A DNA stretch of 64,000 nt from assembly GCF_001522545.3 (NCBI RefSeq), contig NC_031781.1, positions 6,488,911 to 6,552,910 of the forward strand, written 5' to 3'. Below, piece after piece: positions 34,801 to 46,800 of this stretch. The translations under genes and the position numbers were made by a program. Below the pieces are notes generated by a model. That model worked only from the letters and a program-made list of their open reading frames with translations, ran no database searches and had not been told where the DNA came from. Positions within the stretch are counted from its first letter, which is position 1, and each line of letters starts with the position of its first letter. Source of the DNA: Parus major. Taxonomy: Eukaryota > Chordata > Aves > Passeriformes > Paridae.

Positions 34801-37800
34801 ACTCCCATAAGTAAGGCCAGAACAGTAGTCTGGCATGTATGTTTGTTTAATTTGAGTGTAGCTTTTTCATGTGTGTACAAAAAAGGGAAAAGTTTATTCT
34901 CTTCCTTGAGGTTGACAATTAATGTGTTTTTAGACTATGGAAAGGGATTCTTGATATTCTGAACTAGTTTGTGGCTTCTCTTACAGACCATTTTAGACTC
35001 TACACAGAAACTGAATCCATGCCAGATTCGGAAGCTTTTCTACATCCTCAGCACTTTAGCATTCAGCCAGAAGCAAGAAGGGAGCTACATTCAGGTAAGC
35101 AGAGTCACAACAGAAAGTTGTTCAGTCTGTGCCTTGGTCCTTCTGCTAGGTTAACTGAATACTGGCATCATCTATGACCAGTGATTGATGTCAGGATATC
35201 CTTGAGCTTAAAATTCTCTTCTCCCCAAGTGTCGGCAAACCAGCTTATGGCTCTGGACTTTCCACCCTGATATCAAGGGCTTATCCCAGTGACTGTGCCT
35301 CTCATCTTTCCCAGAAAGGTCCCCTTCTTTTTCATGTCTAAGAAAGGCAGAGTTGTTAGACATGTTGGAAGGGTGCTGGTGGTAGTCCCTAATCTAACCT
35401 CCCAGTCAAAGTGGGACTGTCACCAGCATGGCATCATGTTGATTGTTGCTTTGTCTAGCTGAGCCTTGAAGGCTTGCAAAAGTGTAAATTCAGCAGCCTT
35501 CTCGAGCAGCTCCGTTTTTCCATCACTTGGAAGCCTTCAGAAGGCACAGTTCAGCTTCCCTGAGATGTTTGTATTGATTCAGCCACTTAAATTCTGCATA
35601 ACAGAGACAACAAAGACTCTCTTGTTCAGAAGAACTGAACTTCACAGAGCAGAATACTCTGCTGTGTAGTGGTAGACTTCACACCTCTTGTGCCTCTGGT
35701 TTAAACACAAGAAGCTGTCAAACCTGGTCTGTCTAAATCCACCTTCATCTTGCACAGGATCCCTTGTGTGACTCAGTTGCAGCATGAAAGTGGTGGTATT
35801 GGATACCTTTGTCTGAATTTCTGGATCCTTGAGCATAGCAGATAAAGAAAAAATTCAAAGATATTTATTTCAGAACAGAGACATCAGGGTTCAAAATCTT
35901 TCCATTCATAAAGTTCAGCTCTTAGAAATTAGGACTGTTTATCTTTCTTTGAGTCCCTTTGCAGTTTGTAGTTGTTAGGTATGTTTGCACATGCTAGCTT
36001 GAGACTGTAAAGGAAAACTGTTCTTCCTCTCCTTCTGATTGATCTGTGGTGTGTAAAATAGCATGTCTATAGTCATTTTGTCCTTCCCACTCACCCTGTT
36101 AAATTGGAGCTCTTCACTGCCAAAATTCCCAGTTATATGGCAGGTTTAGCTCCTTTCTGAACAAGTTTCCTCAGTGACTTCCCCGCCTCCCACCCCAAGT
36201 CCTATGTGACTTGTGAAAATTGCCTTGGCAACACACAGTGTGACTTTGCAGCCCAGGAGGACTTACCATCAGGATGTTCTGCCTGTCACCCTCAGAGGTT
36301 GTGAAAAGAAGGGGAGGAGTGTCTAGAATTTATTTTGAGATGAGAGTTTGTAACTCTGGCGATCCAAGGTTGGCAATTTGACTCTTATCCTCACTGATAT
36401 TGAAGACTCCAGGGGCAGGTCACCAAAGAAATTGGTGTTCTGAGAGCCAACTTTGTCTTCTCTAAGTGTTCTTCTAAGCTGATGCCTCTTAGACATGAAG
36501 ATCTCTGCAGGTAGATTAGGCATTTTTCCTTGCACTGCACAATTTGTCTTTGGACCTTCACCACAAACTGCTCCATCTCTCAGCCTCCTGAAGTTGACAG
36601 TGTTTTGAAGTGCAGCTCTGCAGATGCTGTTTGGGTATGACAGGCTCCAAGACCAATCTGCTGTTTTTTTTAACATACTCTTCTATTAATTATAGTTGAA
36701 ACCTGGACCAGCTACATGGTCTGTGTAGTAGTTAGAGCAAAGTCAAACCTAATGCTGTTCTAATGCTCTTTACAATCTGACTTATGGGACCAGTATTTTC
36801 ATAATAAATTAAATGTCAGAATGTGCATTCCTTAAGCAAAGCTGTAATCCTAATAAACCATCCCCCTGTAGCCCTTGGAGATGACATTAAGTGAAGATGC
36901 CAACAGAACTGTGAGTGATGCACACAAGTACCTCTGTGGTGACATGGTCTGTGTCTCTTTTCAGGATGATATGTACATGGTGATCAGGAAATGGCTCTCC
37001 AGCACAGTTCCCAACCACAAACAAATGGGGATTATTGGTGCTGTTTCCATGATAGGCAGTGTGGCATTAAAAAGGTGAGAAAAAATGTAGCAAAGATGAA
37101 TTTAACATAGTTTTCAGTTCAGGCCTGGAGTGAAACAAAGACAGGAGGACATTGCCTTGAGTTCATGCTCATCTTGGGCAAATTCAGGAACTTTAAACTC
37201 CTTTTTTGCATACTGTGATATTTGGTATTTCAGCCTGTGCAGTCTGCTCACCTGGTCTCAGAGGCATCCCAAATTCCTTGTTAATACCTACTTGTGCATC
37301 CTTTGACCACACTGTTGCTTGGTCTGATTACCTGATCAGCTTCTGACTCTAGGCTTTATAACCTGAGGTGCTCTGTGTTTGAATCCAGGGAAATTTAAAA
37401 GGGAAGAGGTCCCAGACAGCATCAGGTCTTTTCCTAATGTGTTCCAATGAAATCTTTTTCATGTGTCATTCTCCAATTTCTTGAGGGAGAACCTTGTGTG
37501 CGTGATGGGTTTTGCTGTCTCTTGAATCTTGTGCCACAACAGCAAAGTTATCAATTGCTTCCAGGAATGAAGGAGATGCTGCTTCAGTGGAGAGGCCAGA
37601 GCTGAGCAGTGAGCGTGATGGGCAGGTGAGTACCAAGAATGGGACAGTGTGGGACACAGGGAGGATACAGTCAGCAAGGAGGGGTGACTGGAAATGCAGT
37701 CTTAACTGAAGCACTGTGTGGGTCTGGGAGTTGGCTTTCCTGAGCCTGGGATTCTTGTACATTGACTGCAGAGCCAAGAGTAGATCAAGAACAGTTTTGG

Positions 37801-40800
37801 AGGAACAAAGGCACCTGCTGGTGTTGCCTTTGCTACACCAGAACAAGCAGCACTGCAGCCATCTAGTGAAAGTCTTCTGTCCAGTTGTTATTTCAAATAC
37901 AAAGGAAAGAAGCAGGAAAATTGCTTCAGTGAGCCAAAGGTGACCATGGCCATCCTCTCAGCTTTGGTAGCTGTACCTTTCAGGCAGTGGAAGTATTTTT
38001 GTTGCACAGGATTGGCCTAACAGCTTTTTTCCTTAGTTTCTGTTAAAGAACCTTTTTCTCTGCTGGCACTTTATTAAGGGTGATTCTGGGCAGACATTTA
38101 TTTCATGGCAGAGGACACTAAAAGGCCTATGTTTCTTCTTAAATCTGTGTCTGTTCAAGACTATTCACCACAGGTTGATACTCTAGAGATGAAGCTTTGA
38201 ATATGCCTCACAATAAATTAATGTAAAAAGGACTGAAGATAAAAGCTTGAATTGGATCCATTTACCTTACCCATTTCTGCACTGTTTTCTCTCCTTTCAG
38301 CTGTCTACCCTGTTGGACCTTGTGGGCTTCTGCTGTGAGCAAGCACCAGAGGTCTTGGCTCTGTACTATGATGAATTTGCCAGTTTGATTGAGAAGCAGA
38401 AGGGCAATTTGGACTTGCAGCTGCTGGTATGTTGCAGAGCAACTTGAACTTGATCACTTAGATAAATTCTTCAGAAAAAAAATATATTTTTGAAACATTG
38501 GCAATATAGAATCAATTTGAGGATTTCACTCCAGTCTGGGAACTTGTTTTGTTCTGTGAGAGATTGGTCAGATACAGAATCCTCATTCAGCTCTCTTGGC
38601 TTTTTTTGATTGTGGCAGATTCCTCACTGTGCTTTAACAGTTTCTTTATTGTGAAATTTAACATGACAGCAGGGAAGCCTTTTAAATGGAATTAAGTGAC
38701 ATTTCAGAACATGCTGGTCCTATTCATAGACAAAAGTAGAATCTGAAAGACATTTAAACTTAGTATTGAAATTGGTTTCTGGGTCAGACTGTTAAGACTA
38801 TCTGATACTTAAGATCTTTGAAGAGCCACAGTCATTAATGGCAGTAAATAAATAAATGGTATTTATGGTGATAGGAAGAAGTTTGTGAAGGTGACTGGAC
38901 AGCTCTTTCTTCCTGCTGAGAACTCCTTTTACATGTGGGCTGCTTTCCTCTTCCAGCCAGCTGCTCTGCCTCTCTGCATCTCTCTGGAACTTGTAGTCAA
39001 GCCCACATCCAAAGAGCAGGGAAAAATTGGTTGTGCATGCTTAGCAATGTTTCCTGGCTCTGACTCTTGTCAAAGGCAGCCCTTGGCTCTCCTTGCAGGC
39101 CATGGGGCTGCATTATGTGACAGTTCCAGGATACTTTTTCTTGGTCTTCTGCATCTTCCACAGCTGGAGGTTTCTTCATCAAGCCCCTTTGCTGAGCAAG
39201 TTTTTTTTTCTTCATTTTTTTGTAGAACGAGTTTGGGAAGAGTTTGGTGGAGGATTTTCCCAGTGACTTTGTGGTGGATCTCAGCCCCACAGTGCATGGG
39301 TATGCTAATGTCAAATAAAGCATTGGTAGTGTTTCTGTCACTGAGAACTGAGGCTGCCAACAAGATCTTGTCTGTCTTTCCTTGCAGTTCATTCTTGTTC
39401 CCAGTGAAGTCCTTGTACAATCTGGATGAAGACCAAAGTCAGGGAGCAATTGCCATTAACCTGTTGCCACTGGTGTCACAGAGTGAGCTTGGCAGGGTCA
39501 CCGCTGGAGAGAGTAACCAAAGTAAAAGGTATTTGACTCTTACCTGTGGGATGGCTGCAAAGGTAGTGTTTTCATTTGTGCACTTCAGGTACCTGATAAG
39601 GAGCTGGTGAGAGAATTTACCAGTTTTCAGTGTTCTCCTTTTTTTGATGTTAAACTCAGGTCTAGGAGCATAATCTGGTTGGGAGCTGGCAGTCGGTTCT
39701 GGCTTGGGCTGTTTAGGTGATCTTGGGTGAGTTGTGATGGTAGATAGTGCTAAGCTCTCAAACATGCAGCCAAAAATGAAATTTGACTGAAGAATCAGCG
39801 CATTTTCTTTGGCAAATAGAACAGAAAGCCTGTAAGATATAAAAAAACTCTTAAGTAAACAGGAGGACACTGAAGTTAAAAGAATTCTAAGAGACATAGA
39901 CTTGTTAAGGTTATAAAAGACTCTCTTTTTTTTATTTGCACTTTCACATTGTTTGTAATTTATTGTCGTAAGATTTTTTTGAGATTTTAGTTGTTCTTTT
40001 AAAAAGACATGATCATTTTAAAATGAGAAAAAACATAGCTCCTTTGCATGCTTCTATGGAAAAATGTTAGTTTTCATCACTCAGGATTGGAGCAGTGGCA
40101 CACTGTGAAACACTGAAGGAGGTTTCTCCCCTGCTTATAACTGTGTTGTGCAGAATTTCTTACAGTTCCTTCTAAAGTACTCAACTTTGATTTCCACCAG
40201 AAGTAAATCTTGACCCTTGAGTTTTTTGCTCATTGAAGACATTTTTCTGCCCTTACATGCTTTTCCAGAAAACTGGTAATCACCAGTTATTAATTTATGG
40301 GAGTTTTTTTTTCTAACCCACATGGTGCATTTCTTCTCTGTGTTGCTGGGACTTGCAAGAAGCAAAATAGAAGGCACAGGCAAGGTGGCCTGGGAAGGAC
40401 ACAGGACATAATGGAAAAGTGATGGGCATTCTGGAATATGTAAAACATATATTCCCACTCAATTTCTTTTTTCCCCCAGGGCAGTATCACCCATGTGTCT
40501 GTCACCCTGTTTCCGGTTGCTGAGGCTCTACACTGCAGAACAAAACAGTGGAAGTCTGGAGGAGATTGATGCCTTACTAGGTATGGGAAATGGGCTTTTT
40601 ATAGGGCCTGGCTGCCTGTCTTGTTCTTGTGGCAAATCTGCACAGAGTTCCTCCAGCTGCAGGAGGAGTTGTGTATTTTGTGAAGGAGGCTGAGATGCTC
40701 TGTGCCCACAAAGTGAAAAGGAGGTTGGGGAGACAGTTGCTCTGTCTGGGGATGAAGTGGCTGATGGGCCTTACTCCAGATAGCCACTGGAATTGATGCA

Positions 40801-43800
40801 GGCTTTGGCAAGAGCCTTGGTCAGTGCAAAGACCTCAGCATAGGTAGCAAACAGTCCAACCTATACTTTTCTTGTTCTGTGCCAGGTTGTCCCCTGTACC
40901 TGACTGACCTGGAGGTTGAAGGGAAGCTGGAATCTCTGTCCAAGCAGGAGCGTGAATTTCTGTGCTCACTCCTGTTCTATGCTCTCAACTGGTTTCGTGA
41001 AGTGAGTAGAGCCTTGTCTGCAGGTTCTGTAGTGGAGGGATGAAGGAAGCCTAGGAGAGGAGAGGTTGGTCAGCCAGGAGAAGGGAAGCTGGAGGGGAGG
41101 GAATATTGTGGTCTTTTACTGTGGTCTTTGTTACCTAAAAGAAAGGTTGTGTTCCACTTCTGGAGAGGCTATAGAATTTCCTTTCTTGGGGATGCTCTGT
41201 ACTCTGTTCTGTATCTCTGTGAGCTGACAGAAGGGTGAAATGCAGTGCCTTCAAGCAGATTTGGACAATGTATTGGCTAACATCAATGGTCAGTGGGATT
41301 TTTTCCTGCTGGGGTTATTCTGATAACATGAGAATGGCAGATTTGGTGCAAGTCTACATTCCCGGTCCTGCTTTTCTCCCAGGACTGCCTCTTTCCTGGC
41401 AGACCTGGGAAATGCCAAGGGGTCTTCAGAGCCACAGAAGCTGACAATGTGCTGTTTGCTAATTCCTTTTGTTCAATTAATATTTTATCTATAGGTCTCC
41501 TATTGCTTTTATAGATTGCACCAATTATATCCATGTTCTTATGGACTTCTGAAGAGCTTTGTTCATGCAGTCTGAACCTGTTCACACAGGCCACTTGTGC
41601 TGTATTGTGTGTTTATTCAGGACTTGAGAATGTTATTAAGAAAAGAAAAAGTAGTAAAGTGGGTACAAATCTCCCTAATTCAGTGAGCTTGGTTTGTGTC
41701 TCTAGGTTGTAAATGCCTTCTGCCAGCAACAGGATGCTGAGATGAAGGGGAAAGTTTTAACTCGATTACAGAACATCACAGAGCTGCAGAATGTGCTGGG
41801 AAAATGCTTGGCAGGTGAGTATGAAATATTTTACATTCTGGGCCTGTACCAGCTGTGAAGTGAAAGGGGTTGCCTTAGACATCAATGGAAGAAGCAAATG
41901 GTAACATATACAGCAGTTTTACAGTGGCAGTTTTGCAGTTTTAAAAGTTTGTGAGTGGACAGCTATCATTTTCAATTTGTCCAAAGCCAAACCGCTGTTC
42001 TTAATCACTTCCTCAGTGAGGAGCACACAAATTACACACTCTAGAATCACAAGCACACAAACTTTAGCAGATCCCCCAAGTACTGACACACCTTGTCCAT
42101 CTCCCAGTAGCCTGCCCAGATCCCAGGGATTCTAATCTGCTCCACTGCTTCCTTACTCACTTTTATTCCAGCTCACTGCTTGTTAGCAGATACACAAACA
42201 CTTATCTCACAGACTCCACACTTTCACCAGGACAGTGAAATTTATGATACTTCCTTTAGTTATGTATCTGGCCTGTATGTTGTCGTTGAGGAGCTGAATT
42301 AACCCAATTTCTACATTCTGGCTCTTTCAGCAACCCCTGGCTATGTCCCACCACCAGCTACTTTTGACTCTGAGGCCCTGGAGGTCGTACCATCCACTAA
42401 TGCTGCTGGTCCAGCCAGAAAAAGGAGTGGTAAAGAAAATTTAAAATGTTTAAGCAAACAGATGTGATGAGGGTTGACTGCAGATTGCACTGCAGCCATT
42501 GCATTTGTGTGTGCCTAAAGCACTAAATTTTTGCCAATGACTATCCAGCTGGAAATTTTACCTCATCAACTGCCGTTGCAGCTGAAGTGGAGATGGGAAA
42601 ATATCCTACACCAAACAGGTGTTGGATAGTCTGTCTCCTTGGGAAAGCTGATGCATAGCATTTAACAGTGAAAATCCAGGGCTTTCATTGATTGCTTTCA
42701 CCTACTAAAGTACTTTCTGCAGCAGTAAGTTCTGTCTTTGATGGGTTTGTGGCATCCTCTGGTACTGAGTCTGGCTTGAGCTGCTTTGCAAACCCCTGAG
42801 CTTTAGGTTGTACTTAACCAATGTCCTGGGAACCTTGTCATGGCTCTGCTGCACAAGGAAATCCTGCATCCTTTCCCATTGCTACCTCCCACAGAGAAGA
42901 CACAGAACTTGCCTCTCAGTTTTCAAGCTGAATGGGATTTGCTTTGTTCTTCCTGTCTCTAGTTCTGTTTCTAGATTAGCATTTCCTGAGAACAAGTCTG
43001 CCTTAAGCCAAAGTGGACAAAAATTCACATTCTGTTCAATGAGGACAACTGGTGGAGGCCACAGACCAGAATGCCTTTCCCTCCTGTGCCAGACCCATTG
43101 TGCAGGGTCTGGGCCTGTCGTGTAGGAGTGTGTGGGAGGCAGAAGGAAAGTTTTCACTGTGTTCTGCTGACAAAAGGAGCATCCATCACTTTAGATACTG
43201 TATTTTGAAGGAGCACTTCATCTATAGACCTGTGCTCCATGCTTTCTTAGTGCTGATTGAAGTCCAGCCTGTGCTGGCTGCAAGTGCTGCCTAGTGCTGA
43301 GCACAGTGTCTAGCCTTGGATTCTGAAGTTGCTTTTCTGTTTAAGGAAGAAAAAAGAAGGCTGATGGCAGCAAAGCTGGCTCTGCAGATCGTTCTCAAGC
43401 AGATGACAGTTCTGAGGGAAACCAGCCTGATACCGAGCTCTCTGAGCTGGACAAGGTAGGTGTACAGTCCTGGGGACTTGCGAGGAAGACACAACAGGGA
43501 AGATGCCTTAGAAGCATAAACAAAAGCTTTGGGATAGAGGGGTTGTTCATTCCAAAGTTAAGTTAATTGCAGTCAGTGGTTCAGTTTTGCTTTCTGGCAC
43601 CTGCCTCCCATCAGAATTTTATAAATCGTCTCTCCAGAGGCCACTCTCCTGCAATTTCCTTTTCAGACTGCTGCTGATAGAGAGGCAGGAAATCCCCTGG
43701 CACAGCTGCAGAGCTATCGCCCGTACTTCCGAGAGCTGGACCTTGAGGTGTTCACTGTGCTGCTTTGTGGGCTGCTCACAAAGTCTGTCCTGGACACAGA

Positions 43801-46800
43801 GATGCACACAGAGGTGAGTGGGGCAGCCTGAAACCCACACTGATGAGGCTTTGTGTAATGGCCTCTCTCAGAGGCTTTGGCCTCTCTGTTCCACTGAAGT
43901 GCACCACAGGTTAGTGTTAAGATGAGTTGGTCCAGGGCTGTGAGCTGGGGACCAGGAGAGCATTTCTCCCAGGAGAGCATTCAAGGTACTGAGAAAAAGA
44001 GGACTTTACTGAGGAGAGCAGACATGTCATATAGTAATGTTAAAAACAAATTAATGTAAATATTGCATAAAACATGAAATATATTGTATAACATGTATAA
44101 ACCTAATGGAAAGAAAGGGGCTTTAATATTGAGCACAGGTAAGATACAGGGTGGTAAATACACTGAGTGCTGTCTGTCAAAAAGAACCTCTGACATAAAG
44201 TAAAGCCTGTCTTGAAAAAACTCAAGTTTCTCAAGGCATCAGGAGATGATAAACAACACAAATGTAGGATTTGAGTCATGAAGGTGCTCTCAGTGAGCAG
44301 GGTGCCGTGTATCATCTGTGAGCTTGTAAAATCTGCATTGCTATGGCTGTGGAAAATAGAAGTGCTTCATTTTGTTACCCTCTTTGTAGGCAGGCTGACT
44401 CCATCTGGAGTCTCATTTTGTCAGACTACAGTAAATTAATAAAATGTGAAAGGGCCATGGCAGGCTGCAGCACAGCCTGGTGTGCCCTTGCAGACAGCTG
44501 TCTCTGTGCATGCAGGTCACAGGCCAACTGGAAGACTGTTTGACAAGTCTCTTGGGCTATGTGGCGTTATTTCAAAATACTTCTTGACTTACTCAGTTGG
44601 TGAATTTTGTGACTCTCTAGGCTTAAACCTCTTTTTATCTTTAGGAGCTTATTTTCAATGTATATAGATCTGTTCTTTCTCAGTTATTAAGTTGTACTGA
44701 CATTGCCCCAGCTGTTTATGGCACCAGGATGGCTTCTTGCTTTGAGTAACCAGAACCAGTGCCCCATTCCTGCCATGGGGTAGCCATAAAACCAAATATT
44801 TACCAAGTAAGTCCCTCCTGAGGTTAACTAGTCCAGGAATAACTGGAAACAGGGTAAGCTTGAGCTTCAAGGCACTACTGCTATATCTGGGTCCTGGGAT
44901 TGACTATTCTTTTAATTGCAGGCTCGTGAAGTTGTGCAGCTGGGGCCTGCTGAGCTTTGCTTCCTTCTGGATGACCTGTGCTGGAAGCTGGAACATGCAC
45001 TGCCCTCGGGCTCCACCAGGAGGGTGCCCTTTCCAAAGGCAAGAACAGCAGCAGGCGATGGGTCCAGGCCTGGGCTGAGGCAGAACACATCAGGGCTTCC
45101 AGGCCTTTCCTGAGAAATGTTTCTCAGAATTATTTTCACTTGTTAGTTAAATGGAAGTGTGATACCCAGCTGTGTGCCAGAGCAGCACTTGCTCTTTCAA
45201 AAGACTTGTTTATGGTGTGCTTGCTGAAGTGTTTGCAGCATCTGGTTCTCTGCATGTCTCAGGAAAGGGTATTTAACTGAGGGAATTTTGTAGCCTCAAA
45301 ACTCAAGTGACCTTTTTCCTAGCCCTCCCTGGGCAGACTGACTGTGCTGTTTAAAGTTAGCCAGGCCAGATGGCTGCAGCAGCCAGCAGAAGCTGCTGCA
45401 TCCTTGTTTCTGCTTTTTCTGCATTACATGCCCCCCCTGAGAGCAGGGACTCCTTGCTAATGACTTCAGGAGGAAAGTAAACACATGTCCCATTGCATTA
45501 AACTGAGAAATGCACTGCAACTGGATGGGCTCCTCATATTCAATGTTCTGTCTCCTTGGCTTTCTACCTATCTTAAGTCCCACATGCAGAGACTGTTTTC
45601 TCTTAGTGTTTGAGTAAAGTTTTGAATTCTCTGATCTGATTTAGGTTGGAAAAAAAGGTTTTTTCCAACCTAAATGATTCTATAAGAGAGCTGTGTGTCA
45701 CATCAGTTTTATCTTTTTAGTCAAATGTTATCCCTTTGTCTGAGTTGGTGGTGCTTGTTCAGCAGAAGCCAACTTTGCTACCCTGTGACCATTCCTGACC
45801 CTGTATGGCATCAGGAATTGCACTGCTTGGCAGCAGTCGAAGATGTAGCAATTGAAGTTATTCTCAAGAGAGGCTAATGAAGCAACTTTAATCTTTTGGG
45901 TTTGCTGCAGGAAAGAGGCAACAAGGATGTTGGTTTTTCCCACCTGTGTCAGAGATCTCCCAAGGAAGTTGCTATGTTTGTGGTTGATCTACTCAAGCCA
46001 TTGTGTAAGCACATGGAGAACATGCATAACTACTTTCAGGTGAGTAAATTTTTTGACCAGCAATTTTGACCAGAAAAACTCTCAAATTTTGTCTCCTGTA
46101 AAGATACTTTTCATTTTGTTTGGGGGAAAAAGAGTCACTTTGTTTTTTTTCAGGTTTTTTAAACATGGAATTTATGGAAATGGATTCATGTACCATTATC
46201 TTTGTTTGGGATAGTGTCTAATGAATTATTTGTTCTGTATTAAAGGCAGCTGTACAAAATCAGGGTGCAGAAGATGAACCAGAAGTGAACATCCAGGAGC
46301 ACCAGCTGATGTCCTCTTGCTACCAACTGCTGTTACTGACTTTTCGCTCCTTATTTGCTTGGTGAGTTTAAAAGAAAAGTCCTTAGTTGTACCCATTTAT
46401 TGCTTCTTCTTCATGTTTCTTTTCTTTAAAGTGTTTGCACCCTGCCAAAGGCCTGTCAGCCATGAAAAACAGCCCACTGCAGTGGGTTGGAGGCTTCTAA
46501 GGACTTCTTAGTTAAGCTAGGATTCATTGCCTGATTCTGAGCTATGCTAAAGCTGTAGGTGATGAAGCACTGAACTGGGTAGAATTCAACCAATGGGCTT
46601 TTGGGTCAAGATCAGCATAACAGGCATACTGACACATCTAGCTGTACAATTTCCAGTCTGCCTAGGGATCTTGGAATTTCTTACCCATCCTTTCCCATTT
46701 CCTTCCCCTCATCCTTTGATAATTTCTCACTGCCTGAATCTTGAGTGATGGAAGAATTTCTTTTGGCTGTGGGAAAGGATGAATATATAGTTCACTGTCA

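Larger units (their letters stand above)
33743..45038 (+). other. FANCD2: FANCD2 coding exons 16-29 (ubiquitination segment and central region)
   Basis: Exons: 33743-33874, 34987-35094, 36965-37074, 37565-37625, 38301-38426, 39226-39299, 39388-39528, 40480-40580, 40886-41001, 41706-41814, 42331-42429, 43346-43455, 43667-43813 and 44922-45038, residues 472-988. Blocks matching human: [124 protein letters not shown] and RRVPF. Exons 26-27 encode a charged, poorly conserved linker ([12 protein letters not shown]), as in other vertebrates. The segment encoded by exon 19 is divergent and lacks the human SLTQ motif. Confidence 0.95.

Noticed and set aside
38885..39610. 241-codon plus-strand open frame
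   Set aside because: It runs through intron 20 into exon 22 of FANCD2 and shares its frame only with exon 22. The remainder is intronic with no family resemblance, and exon 21 is read in another frame. It is a chance extension.
41040..41115. Possible CR1 fragment (GCCAGGAGAAGGGAAGCTGGAGG)
   Set aside because: Only one short block resembles CR1, and the flanks do not follow the family order.
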